A program made the translations under genes and the position numbers. 64,000 nt of DNA from Sapria himalayana. Lineage: Eukaryota > Streptophyta > Magnoliopsida > Malpighiales > Rafflesiaceae. The notes under the pieces were generated by a model. That model searched no databases and was not told the DNA's origin. It worked only from the letters and a program-made list of their open reading frames with translations. This document shows positions 48,701 through 61,810 of the stretch, piece by piece; position 1 is the first letter of the stretch; every line of letters starts with the position of its first letter. The stretch is taken from assembly GCA_029783825.1 (NCBI GenBank), contig JAREIK010000725.1, forward strand, positions 32,977 through 96,976, written 5' to 3'.

Positions 48701-49424
48701 GTGGTTTATAGGTTTTATTTAAACAATAAAATAATAAAATAAAATTTGCAATTTTTTCTCATTTTCATAGGTTATAACCTTTGAAAATATAATAATAAAT
48801 TAAAATTTTTTGAAATGTGAATACAATATTTAGTTATTTTAATATCAATAATTATATATCATATAAATTAAATATAAACAATTTTATTAATAGATAATAT
48901 AATAATAATTAAAAATTAAATTAATAAACTATTAATAATAAGATAGATATTAATTAAAAAATATTTACAATACGCAAATCGATTCAAGATTAAACTATAA
49001 TATATTACTGTATAATAATTTTTAATTTTTAAATTTTTACTTGTTTTATAAGCGTATATATATTTTTTTATTAAAAATAAATTATTTAAATTATATTTGT
49101 CACACTCATAATTTATTTTGTAATAAATATGTTATAAAAATAAACTAATAAATAATTAAAATCAATATTTAAAATTATAATAAATAAAATAAAAATTATA
49201 TTTATTAATTATTAAGTTGTATATAGTGGTTTAATGGTTTATGTATTTAGGAGGTTACTGATTTAGCTATATATGCATTTAGTGGTTTATATGTTTTATT
49301 TAAAAAATAAAATAACAAAAAATTTATTTTTGTTATTTTTTGATATTTTCAAAGGTTATAACCTATAAAAATACAATAAATTTTAAAACTTTTTTAAAAT
49401 GTGAATACAATATTTAGTTATAAT
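45781..49424 (-). repeat. inverted satellite block (~3.6 kb, six cores)
   Basis: From 'ctctaaata|ttatatatcatataaattc' near 45781 to 'tttagttataat|atcaatcttatt' near 49424 all monomer landmarks read as reverse complement. Cores near 46302, 47052, 47589, 48177, 48770 and 49354. Read in its own direction, spacings are 584, 593, 588, 537, 750, the same order as 591, 593, 581, 536, 741 between 55192 and 58234. The block is therefore an inverted copy of that stretch of the higher-order unit. Confidence 0.88.
47043..47070. repeat. perfect 28-bp satellite palindrome (inside the inversion)
   Basis: Perfect copy within the inverted block; being a palindrome it reads the same in either orientation. Confidence 0.9.
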
Positions 49425-51051
49425 ATCAATCTTATTAATAATAGATTATTAATTAATTTTTGATCATTATTATAATATCTATCATTAAAATTGTTTATAT
49501 TGAATTTATATGATATATAATTAGTAAGATTAATATAATTATACATTGTAATCACATTTCAAAAAATTTTAAATATTAATATATTTTCAAAGGTTATAAC
49601 CTATGAAAATGAAAAAAAATTACAATTTTTTTTGTTATTTTATTGTTTTAATAAAACCTATAAACCACTAAATGCCTAAAAACATAAATCGCTCAAGTCA
49701 TAAACGACAAAACCTCTAAATACTTAAAATATTAAACTTTTATATATTACTAATAATTCATAAATCTCATTTTAATTTTTATTTAGTATAATTATAAATT
49801 ATTATTTTAATTATTTATTAGTTTATTTTAATATAAATATTAATTACAAAATAAATTATTAGTGAGATAGATCTAATTTAAATAAGACTAGTATACCCAA
49901 ATAATAAAGATTAAATATCAATATTATTTTTTTCATTATAATTGCAAATATACATTTTAATTATTTATTTGTTTATTTTTATATAATATTAATTAAAAAA
50001 TAAATTATGAGTTGGACAAATATAATTTATATAAATTTATTTTCATCAAAAAAATATGGATAAAGTTTTTAAAAGAAAAAAAATTTTCAAAATAACAAAT
50101 TATTATATAGTAATATATTTTGATTTATTTTGAATCATTTTAGGATTTTTTATTATATTTTTATTGATATATATCTTATTTGTAATAGATTATTAATTTA
50201 TTTTTTGATCATTATTATAATATTTATCAATAAAATTATTTATATTGAATTTATATGATATATAAATATAATGATTATTATAACTAAATATTGAATTCAC
50301 TTTTGAAAAAAATATAAAAATTATTATATTTTCAAAGGTAATAAAAATAATAAAAATAAATATTTTTATTTTTATTTTTTAATAAAACCTATAAACCAGC
50401 AAATGCATATACAGCTAAATCAGTAAACTTCTAAGGCCCGTAATGCCTAAATACATAAACCATTAAACAGCTATATGCTACTTAATAATTAAGAAAAATA
50501 ATTATTATTTCAATTTATTATTATTTTAAATATTCATTTTAATTATTTATAAGTTTATTTTTATAAAAATATTCATTAAAAAATAAATTATGAGTGAGCC
50601 AAATATAATTTAAATAATTTATTCTTAATCAAAAAAAAATATACGCATATAAAAGAAGTAAAAATTTAAAAATTAAAAATCATTATCTAGTAATATTTTT
50701 TACTTTAATTTTGAATCAATTTGGGTTTTGTAAATATTTTTTAACCAATATCTATCTTATTATAAATGGTTTATTAATATAATTTTTGATCATTATTATA
50801 TTGTCTATCAATAAAATTGTTTATATTGAATTTATATGATATATAATATTATTAATATTCTTAGAACTAAATATTGTATTCACATTTCAAAAAATTATAA
50901 ATATTATTATATTTTCAAAGGTTATAACCTATGAAAATGATAACAAATTATAAATTTTTTTTTTGTTATTTTATTATTTTATATAAAACCTATAACCCAC
51001 TAAAAGCCTAAAAACATAAATCGCTAAACATCTAACAACAAAACCTTTAAA

Positions 51052-53943
51052 TACTTAAGTAATTGCTAAAATTAGGCAACTTAATATAACAAAAAAAATA
51101 CAACTAATAACAACCATGATAATAATCATTTCAAAGGTCCGTCCCGGAACAGCAACGAAAATCCAAACCCAATTAATTATCTCTTCTACAACTCCTCCCT
51201 TTTCTTTCTCCACTGTAGAAGGACAACCAAAGATGAAAACGTGTTAATCATGTTGACATAATTTTCTAAGATGAAAGAGTAATAAAAAAAAATATTACCT
51301 TATAAAATTTAATACACCCATTTTAAATTTAGTTGGTCAACTATAGTTGGAAGAATATTTGGATCTTGTGATCCCTCTGATCATTGTAATTGGACCATAT
51401 TTTTATGAAATTGAATGAATAAAATAAGGAAAAGTGAAATTAAAATTTACAAGATTTGTATACTAACCTGTTTCATTATAATCATGGTCTTGAACTAATT
51501 CTTCAATTTCAATAGGTTTGTTTGAGCTTCTCAACCAATCTTGTAGACATATGAGAACTTCAGCTATAATAGGTATTAAAGAACTCCTAAATTTATCTAA
51601 AGTCTCTCCCCAGTGCTAAATGTAGATTCGTAGGCCACAATAGATGCTTGGATATCAAATACATCCATTGCTACATTTTCCAAAGAAGGATACTTAATCG
51701 CATTTACCTTCCACCAGTTTAGAAGATCAAAATCAATTCTATTTTTTCAAGTTTTTCCTCCAAGTACCTATCCAACTCTTCAAAAGCTGCAACTTCTTGT
51801 TCTTTCTTCAATTCAACAAAAAAATCATCAACATAAGTATCACTACCATCAAAAAAATCATCATTTATCTTCAACATAGTAGAAGAGAAATCATCTTCTT
51901 TGATTCATCTTCATTTAAATCTTTATAACCATCCATCATCTCATTTAAAGCATTTATAACCTTTTTCACCAAATTTTTAACCAATTCCTCTACATAATGC
52001 TAAGTGTACTTAACCTAGAGATATTTGAGCTTATATCTAGGATACAAAACTAATGCTACAAAAAGTATAATATTTGTTTACTGAAGAGAACCCCTGTACC
52101 CGTTGAATTTATGCTTCATTTTCATACCCATTTCAGACACCATCGTATCTCTACTATTTTCACAAAGTTCAATATTTTTTTCAAATTTGGAATAATCTCA
52201 GGAAAATAAACACTAGATGTACAATATTATGAGCTAGAAAATTTACAAGTTATCTCATAAAAAGTTTTAAAGAAACGCGCCAAAATTTTGGCGTTTGTTG
52301 AGTCTCTCTCAGTTGGAACATTTGAACCAAACTCCTTCATAAAGCTTTTGTCTTTGTCCTCCAACTTATCAAATTCTTTTTGATATTTTATATCAGTTTG
52401 TAGCATCAAATATGTTGAATTCCATCTGGTAGGACAATCTAATTGCAATGAAGATCCATATGTCAAGTTTGCTTCTTCAACACATAACTTAAACATATCA
52501 AATATTTTAGGACTGCTCCTCACATATTTCACCACACCTCTAATTTTTTGAATAGCACCCTCAACTACTGAAATGCCATCTCTAGCAATTAAGTTTAGGA
52601 TATGAGCACAATATCTCATATGAAAATGCTCGCCTCTCAAAATTACAACACTTTTCTTCACAAGCATTTTTTTCAATTGTTCAACTGCAACATCATTATT
52701 TGATGCATTGTCAATAGTAATGTACATCAACTTTTTCAAACCCCATTTATTCATTCAAAACTCAATAACAATTCTTATATTAACACCAGAATGACTTTTA
52801 ATTACACAAAAGTTCAAAAGCCTTTGATGCATATTCTATTGAAAATCGATGGAATGAATAGTTAAACATATATAAGACAAATTTTGAATGCTAGTCCAAG
52901 TGTCGGTAGTCAATGAAACTCTACAACAATGAGATGATATGCTATCAAATAATTTTTTCTTTTCCTTCACAAACAAAGAAAAATAATCCCACAACATAGA
53001 GTACCTAGATGGAATTTTAAATTGAGGCACACTAATTTCACAAAACTCCTTAAACTATTCTCTCTAAACAAAACAAAAAGGTAATTCATCTTTTATGATC
53101 ATTTTCATCAAAGCCTTCCTAACTAGTTGTTGATCAAATAGCCAACAAGTTAATTTGTTTTCCTCTGAACTAGTACCCTTAGTGAAACTCAACAATGATT
53201 GTGACTTGTCCTTACCTTTGTGAGCTTCTATTAATTTTTTTTTGTGTAAAAATTTTCTACAAGTCTCTCTCAATTATTTCCATCAACCCAAAGTACCTTG
53301 GTCACTTTTTGCCAATTATTCTTTCCTACACCATATACAAGCTGCCCTGCCAGTTTTATTTTCCTCTGAATCAACTAATATCTCATAAGTTTCCCAAACA
53401 GTAGACTTATACTTTTTATGAGCTTGAGGTCCAGATGTAGCTTGACTTTCTTTTACAATTGGAATTGAAGAACATGCCGTAACAATAGGAGGGTTTGTGA
53501 AAGGATGATAATTGGATTTACCAGTACTTTGATCATTTGAGATGTGATCATCTTCAATTTATTATATTTTTCATTTAACGCTGGATTGTGCCATCTCCAT
53601 TGCCATTAATTAATATGATATGTTATCATAAATACATATAAATATTTCAAACAAGCAAACTCTACAAAACTTACTGTAACACATTCAGCCCACCCATTTG
53701 GCCCAACCACAACACCACAAGTAATACTCAACAAAACTGACTAAGACACATAATAATAATAATTAATCACTCAATTCTCATCAAAAAACTAACCAAAAGG
53801 AAAGTGGCATCTAAGACATGGTTGAAGCAACCAGAAGTGTGACGGACAACGGCTGGACCTAACCGAACTAGGCCGTAACGGCATGAGGTGGCCATGAACT
53901 CGTCCCGTCGGAATTGGATGGGCAGTAGCGGATTTGGTGGCAT
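51052..53943 (-). mobile_element. hAT transposon copy 5, both ends deleted
   Basis: About 2.9 kb of internal sequence with the whole transposase region but neither terminal repeat. Left junction: satellite 'aaatacttaa' and hAT 'actacttaagtaattgc' share TACTTAA (51052-51058). Right junction: hAT 'ggtggcat' and satellite 'tgcatataaag' share GCAT (53940-53943). The satellite on the right is the usual right flank of the other copies, starting four bases after the lost target site. Confidence 0.9.
51309..53606 (-). pseudogene. hAT transposase pseudogene (copy 5)
   Basis: Minus strand, ATG at 53604-53606, original stop at 51309-51311. The frame stops about ten codons after the ATG, as in copies 2 and 3. 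BED region near 53280-53350, with the usual Tyr at the His position changed to a stop (TAA). The longest open stretch of any copy is here: 52227-52754, about 175 codons, with the VEQLKKMLVKKSV stretch, MRYCAHILNLIARDG, CPTRWNSTYLML and FDKLEDKDKSFMKEFGSNVP. Upstream, 52836-53030 holds FKIPSR, SHCCRVSLTTDTWTS and NLSYICLTIHSID. The dimerisation region (about 51500-51730) is recognisable but frameshifted. Predicted intron 51377-51467 (91 bp). Confidence 0.87.
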
Positions 53944-56900
53944 ATAAAGTTAAATTAGTAAACTACTAAACCTCGTAATGCCTAAATACATAAACCATTA
54001 AACCGCTAAATACTACTTAATAATTAATAAATCTATTTTTTATTGCTATTTATTATATTTTTAATATTCATTTTAATTATTTATTAGTGTATTTATTTAG
54101 AAATATTTATTACAAAATAAATTTTGTGTGGGAAAAATATAATTTAAATAATATATTTTTATTTAATAAAATATACGCTTATAAAATAAGTATAAATTTA
54201 AAAATTAAAAATTATTATCAAGTAATATAAGTTACTTTAATTTTGAATTAATTTGGGTTTTATAAATAATTTTTAATTAATATCAATCTTAATATTAATA
54301 GTTTATAAATTTAATTTTTGATCATTATTATAATATCTATCAATAAAATTATTTATATTGAATTTATATGATATATAATTATTAATATTATTATAACAAA
54401 ATATTGTATTAAAATTTTAAAAATTTTTAAATATTATTATATTTTCAAATGTTATAACCTATGAAAATGATAAAAAATTATAGAATTTTTATTTTATTTT
54501 ATTTTTTTAATTAAAACCTATAAACCACTAAAAGCCTAAAAACATAAATCGCTAAACTCCTAACGACAAAACCTCTAAATACTTAAATCATTAAACTGGT
54601 ATACATTAATAATAAATCATATATCTCATTTTAATTTTTATTCAGTATAATTTTAAATTTTTATTTTAATTATTTATCAATTTATTTCATAGAAATATTA
54701 ATTACAAAATAAATTATTAGTGAGGCAGATCTATTTTTAAATTAAACCGGAATCCCTAAATAATAAATAATAAATCTCATTTTTTTTTCATTATAATTTT
54801 AAATATTCATTTTAATTATTTATTTGTTTATTTATATATAAATATTAATTACAAAATAAATTGAGTTAGACAAATATAATTTATATAAATTATTTTTCAT
54901 CAAAAAATTATTGATAAACTTTTTAAAAGAAAAAAAAATGTCCAAACAAAAAATTATTATATAGTAATATATTTTGCTTTTCTTCTGAATCATTTTAGGT
55001 TTTGTAATTATATTTTAATTGATATCTATTTTATTAATAATAGATTATTAATTTATTTTTTGATCATTATTAGAATATCTATCAATAAAATTATTTATAT
55101 TGAATTTATATTATATATAAATATAATGATCATTATAACTAAATATTGTATTCACATTTATAAAAAATTTAAAAATTATTATATTTTCAAAGGTTATAAC
55201 CTTTGAAAATATCAAAAAATAAAAAGAATAAATTTTTTGATATTTTTTTTAAATAACACCTATAAACCACTAAATACATACACAGTTAAATCAGTAAACT
55301 CCTAAACCTCATAATGCCTAAATACATAAACGATTAAATTGTTATATACTACTTAATAATTAATAAATCTAATTTTTATTTCTATTATTTATAATATTAA
55401 ATATTCATTTTAATTATATATTAGTTTATTTTTATAGAAATATTTATTACAAATTAAATTATGACAGCGACAAATATTTTAATTAATTTATTTTTAATCA
55501 AATAAAATATATGTTTATAAAAGATGTAAAAATTTCAAAATTAAAAATTATTATCCAGTAATATATTTTACTTTATTTTGTATCAATTTGTGTTTTGTAA
55601 ATATTTTTTAATTAATATCAATCTTTTTATTAATAGTTTATTAATTTGAATTTGATCATTATTATATTATCTATCAATAAAATTGTTTAAATTTAATTTA
55701 TATGATATATAATTATTAATATTTTTATAACTAAATATTGTATTCATATTTCAAAAAGTTTAAATATTATTATATTTTCAAAGGTTATAACCTATGATAA
55801 TGAGAAAAAAATACAATTTTTTTTTGTTATTTTATTGTTTAAATAAAACCTATAAACCACTAAATACCTAAAAATATAAATTGCTTAACTCCTAAATGAC
55901 AAAACCTTTAAATACTTAAACTATTAAAAAGGTGTACATTATTAAAAAATCATAAATCTCAATTTAATTTTTATTAAGTATAATTTAAAATTTTTATTTT
56001 AAATATTTATCAGTTTATTTTTATAGAAATATTAATTACAAAATAAATTATTAGTGAGACAGATCTAATTTAATTAATTTATTTTTCATCAAAAAAAATA
56101 AATACCTCATAAAAAGAGGCAAAATTGAAAAACAAAAATTTATAATTTAGTAATATATTTTATTTTTATTTTGAATCATTTTAGATTTTGCAATTATATT
56201 TTAATTTATATCATTCTTATTAAAAATAGTTTGTTAATTTTATATTGATCATTATTATAATATCTATTAATAAAATTATTTTTATTGAGTTTACATTATA
56301 TATAATTATTAAGATTATTATAACTATAAATTATATTCACATTTAAAAAAAATTAAAAATTATTATAATTTCAAAGTTTATAACCTTCAAAGATTAAAAA
56401 AAATCAAAAAATTAAATTTTTTTTTTCATTCTTTAAATAAAAACTATAAATCACTAAAGGCCGAAATGCTTAAATCACTAAACCTTTAAACACCTAAATA
56501 CTTAAAATATTTAACTAGTATATATTGAATAATAAATAAAAAATCTCTATTTTATTTGTATTCATTATAGTTTTAAATATTAATTTTAATTATTTATTAG
56601 TTTAGTTTTATAGAATTATAAATTAAAAATAAATTATGAGGAAGATAAATATAATTTAAATAATTTATGTTTAATAAAAAAAATATAAACTTATAAAAAG
56701 AAGCAAAACATCAAATAAATTATTATTTAGTAATATATTTAATTTTGATTTTGAATAAATTTATGTTTTGCCAATATTTTTTAAAAAAATCTTTCTTATT
56801 AATAATAGTTTATTAATTTATTTTTTGATCATTAATATAATATCTATCAATATAATTGTTTATATTGAATTTACATGATATATAATTATTAAGATTATCA

Positions 56901-59335
56901 TAACTAAATATAGTATTCACATACAAAAAAAATTTAAAAATTGTTATATTTTCAAAGGTTATAACCTTCAAAAATGATTAAAAAAACAAAAATAAATTTT
57001 TTGTTATATCATTGTTTAAATAAAAGTTTTAAACCATTAAATGCCTAAACACATAAATCTCTAAACTTCTAAACCCTAAAGCCCCTAAATACTTTAACCT
57101 TAAAACTAGTAAGGCTTAAATTTAATTTGAATAATATATTGAAATATTAATTACAAAATAAATAATGAGTGATACAAATATAATTTATATAAATTATTTT
57201 TCATTAAAAAAATATATAAGCTTATAAAAAGAAGTAAAAACTAAAAAACAAAAATTATTATTTAGAAATAAATTTTACATTGTTTTTGAATCATTTTAGG
57301 TTTTTTAATTATATTTTAATTTATAATTATCATATTAATAATAGCATATTAATTTATTTTTTGATAATTGATATAATATCTATCAATAAAATTGTTTATA
57401 TTTAGTTTATATTATATATAATTAATATGATTATTATTACTAAATATTGTATTCACATTTTTAAAAAAATTTAAAATTATTATATTTTCAATGGTTATAA
57501 CCTTTGAAAATGTGAAAAAATATCAAAAATATTTTTATAGTTATTTCATTGTTTAAATAAAACCTATAAACCACTAAATGCCTAAAAACATAAATCACTT
57601 AACTCCTAAATGATAAAACCTTTAAATACTTAAACCTTTAAACTAGTAAACATTAATAATAATTCTTAAATCTTATTTTAATTTTTATTCAGTATAATTT
57701 TAAATTTTTATTTTAATTATTTATTAGTTTATTTTTATTGAAATATTAATTACATAATATATTATTAGTGATACATATCTAATTTAAATTAAACAGGTAT
57801 CCCTAAATAATAAATAATAAATCTCATTTTTTTAGTATAATTTTAAATATTCATTTTAATTATTTATTTGTTTATTTATATATAAATATTAATTACAAAA
57901 TAAATTGAGTTAGACAACTATAATTTATATATATTATTTTTCATCTAAAAATTATAGATAAACTTTTTAGAAAAAAAAAATTCTAAACAAAAATTTATTA
58001 TATAGTAATAAATTTTTTTTTTGCTTCTTAATCATTTTAGCTTTTGTAATTATATTTTAATTTATATCTATCTCATTTATAATAGAATATTAATTTATTT
58101 TTTGATCATTATTAGAATATTTATCAATAAAATTATTTATATTGAATTTACATGATATATAATAATCAAGATTATTATAACTAAATATTATATTTACATT
58201 TGAAAATAATTTAAAAATTATTATATTTTTAAAGGTTATCATCTTTGAAAATGAGATAAAATCACAAAAATAAATTTTTTGTTATTTTATTGTTTATATA
58301 AAACCTATAAACTACTAAATTCCTAAAAGCTTAAATCATTAAACTCCTAAACCCCAAAACCCCAAAACCATTAAAAACATAAACAATTAAACCATCTTTA
58401 AAGGTTTAAGTATTTATAAATAATATATAAATATCTATCAATAAATAATGGTTTATTAATTTATTTTTTGATTATTATTATATTTATATTTATATTTAAT
58501 TTATTAATATCTATTATTAAAATTGTTTATTTTTTAATTTACATGATATATAATTATTAAATTTATTATAACTAAATATTGTATTCACATTTAAAAAAAA
58601 TTTAAAAATTATTATATTTATAAAGGTTATAACCTTCAAAATTGATAAAAAATTTGAAATTTTTTTTTTTGTTATTTCATTATTTAAATAAGACATATAA
58701 ACAACTAAATGCCTAAACACTTGAATCACTAAACTCCTAAACTCCTAAATACTTAAACTATTAAACGGGTATATCATAAATAATTAATCATAAATCTCAT
58801 TTTTATTTGTATTCATTATAATTTTAATATTCATTTTAATTATTTATTAGTTTATTTTTATAGAAATATGAATTGCAAAATAAAATTATGAATGAGACAA
58901 ATATAATTTAAATAATTTATCTTCATCAAAAAAATTTATAAGCTTATAAAAACAATAAAAAATTTAAAAATAAAAAATTATTATTTAGTAATATATTTTA
59001 CATTGATTTTGAATCGTTTTAGGTTTTGCAAATATATTTTAATTAATATCTATCTTATTAATAATAATTTTTTAATCTATTTTATGATCAGTATGATAAT
59101 ATCGATCAATAAAATTATTTATGAATTTACATCATATTTAATTTTTATGATTATTATAATTAAATATTGTATTAACATTTGAAAAAAAAATTAAAAATTA
59201 TAATTTTTTCCATGGTTATAACCTTGAAAATGAGATAAAATAATAAAAATAATTTTTTTGTTATTTAATTAATTAAATAAAACCTATGAACCACAAAATA
59301 CCTAAATACTTAAATTACTAAACTCCTAAACCTTG
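53944..59335 (+). repeat. AT-rich satellite array, block 7
   Basis: Cores near 54450, 55192, 55783, 56376, 56957, 57493, 58234, 58625 and 59214; spacings 742, 591, 593, 581, 536, 741, 391, 589. The first part parallels block 3 after hAT copy 2; the last part (741, 391, 589, with the variant core 'ggttatcatctttgaaaat' near 58234) parallels the end of block 4 before N1. Confidence 0.92.
55183..55210. repeat. perfect 28-bp satellite palindrome
   Basis: Perfect two-arm copy in the second monomer after hAT copy 5. Confidence 0.9.
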
Positions 59336-61810
59336 ATTCTGCTACACCACACACACATAGCGACAGACCACAGTACAAATGTGCACATATACTTGTCCAT
59401 TTTAGTGTAGCATTTAGAGGGGCCAGCAAGTCCTGGAAGTAGCCAGAAGTATGGGCCACCAGCTTGTAGAGGGCCCCACTAGCAAGTCGGGATGATAACA
59501 TTCATACAACTTACAAGACCGAACATAGTGGTCGGGAGTAAACCAGGGATTAGCTAGGAGTGGGTCCCACTAGCCCTATCAGGCAGAATAAAGGGCCACC
59601 CAACCATCGCCCAATAGGAGTAGTTGGTAATCCATGATTAATTGGAGAGGCTGCAAAATTCGAAGCATCACCAAGCAGGGCCAGTAAGAAATGGAGTCTA
59701 GACCAGCCACACGGGAGCGAATGATTCAAACTTGTAGTTTATGTTTGTAGTTTATGTTTATAGTCTTATTTGTATTTTGGACTTTGTATGCACCATGTAC
59801 TTGTAGAGATGGATCATGACATACTCACACACATAATCTTGTATGTTCTATATGTAGCATGCAATGAGGACAACTGGACCCATGAGTATCTTTAAGTGGG
59901 TCCCACTAATGCATTTTATAAATACACATTAGGTTATGCTACACTTTCGTGAGTAGAAGACCCATCTTTATAGCATTTTATAATTTTACTTGTATTCTAG
60001 CTTGGTTGTACGCGTAGGTAATTAGACAATGTGATGGACCTCATCACACATGCACACAGATGCATGCATATTTTTAGATATTTTGTCGGTGCAACATACA
60101 GCCACTTCTTGGAGATCGAGGATGAAGCATTCTAACCCAAGAGATACTATTTTGAGGATCATTGGAGCAAAAGAATGCGGAATTCAGAGGTGAGAATGAA
60201 TTGACAAACTGCCGTAGATATGAACTTGTGGATTTATGGGTATTCAGTTTTACATGTATTCCATTGCATAGCAATGACATAGGCAAATGCTTGATGCTTC
60301 ATATCACACACATGCACGATCTTATATTTGCATAGTTTTAATATGGTGAACCATTCAGGTTCCTCCAAAAGGCTTTGAAAAATCTGAATGGAAAGGACGT
60401 AGTGCGCATAATTACTCAATGCCAACTCTTAAGTCAGGGAATGCCAGGTGATTTTAGTTGTATTCGTACGCTTGGAATTATTAGGCATTAAGTTTTTTTA
60501 TGTATTTTATGCGTAGAATCATTAAGGTGCATAGGATTTGGTGGGCTGGCCTAAATTAGTCAGCTATTTAGTTTCTAGTAAGTTGTGTGCCTATATGATA
60601 AATAAAGTGTGTATTTTCCAACAAAAAAACAAAAAAAAAACCATAAACCCTAAACTTTAAATCCTAAACCTTAAACCATAAACTATAACCCTAATCCAAA
60701 AACCTTAAATCCTAAATCTCATGTTTTGCACTTTTCTAATCAAATGACTAAGTGTTATAATTAAATTGAAATTCTCAACTTTTAGGAATGTCATAGATTT
60801 ATATTTTTGTATATGTAACACAAAGTCATGACTCAAGTGGTGACTTTTGGATTCAGTCTCTTTCTTGCTTTAGATTATTGTAGCATTAGCAATGGTCATA
60901 ATTGTATATTTTATCTCTAGAACACAAAATCATATCGATGAGAATATACCATAATTTGTGTCCGTCTATTGAACATATTGTTATGGCACTAAGAATGATC
61001 ATGAATACATATATAATCACTATAATACTGGTCACTATATTGGATATGACCATAGCTTATGCATTTTATCTTTATATTTCAAAGTCATTGCACTAGGAAT
61101 GATTGTAACTTTGGACATTCCCCAAGAGCAAAAGACATGACCCTAGAAATAGTTAAAGCTCGAGTACTACTCTTTATAACTTTCTATAGCTAAAATTCTT
61201 GTGATTGGAAATATCACTATGGCTTTTTCTTTAATTTGTGATCTAAGTGTCAATATGCAAGACTAATATTTTGAGCAATGATTAAAACCTTTTATACATT
61301 TGAATATGATTCAGTTACACCTTTTTGGGTATTATGAGCTTGTATACATAACTCATTTAATATAAAAAGAAAGAAAAGATACTTTTCATAACCATGAGGA
61401 TATAAAAAAAGACTTAGACATGCCAATAAAATAATTTTTTTTATTCTTGATTGAAAGAGAGCCATACTTCTTGCCCTGCTCACACCGCCCCGGGGCTAGT
61501 TTGTTCTAATATGCTACAAGGTGGTTATTTTTCTAGAGGTGAACTATGTTTTAAAAAAATTGCTTTGATTGTGTGCATGAGAGATATTTTATAAGAAATT
61601 ACAATAATAAATATAAATAGCATCCTCAACAACTAGCTATTTCAACACATATGGGTACAACTTTGGTTTAGTCTATTAATGTACATGATTCAAATTACCT
61701 TTGATAGGCTAGTGATTCAACATCAAATATGATGAGATATAATAGAGATAAAGTAAAAGCACCTATTATTTTGGTTAGAGATTTAGCAATCATTCTAGAG
61801 TTGAGAGAGG
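59336..61810. repeat. non-satellite block N2, second copy of N1
   Basis: Same order and nearly the same sequence as N1 throughout, from 'tgctacaccac' to 'gagaggaa'. By eye roughly nine bases in ten agree. Differences include a repeated 'gtttatgttt' near 59738-59762 and scattered substitutions. AATAAA is at 60601-60606, the telomere-like array at 60641-60716 and the ~100-bp repeat at about 60890-61110. No gene was recognised. Confidence 0.85.
60641..60716 (+). repeat. degenerate telomere-like array in N2 (7-bp period)
   Basis: Eleven units as in N1, with CCCTAAA in second place and TCCTAAA last. The unit boundaries, including the single 6-bp unit, are the same as in N1. Confidence 0.8.

Larger units (their letters stand above)
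43467..51051 (+). repeat. AT-rich satellite array, block 6 (contains a large inversion)
   Basis: Direct cores near 44524, 45110 and 45646 (spacings 586, 536), then the inverted block, then direct cores near 49592, 50337 and 50920. The first monomer lost its palindrome near 43930 by a deletion between two TTATAAC copies ('attattataacattagaaaat'). At 50337 the palindrome is cut after its left arm ('tttcaaaggtaataaaaat'). The flank after the hAT target site is homologous to the flanks after copies 2, 3 and 5. The block ends where hAT copy 5 begins within shared 'tacttaa'. Confidence 0.9.
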
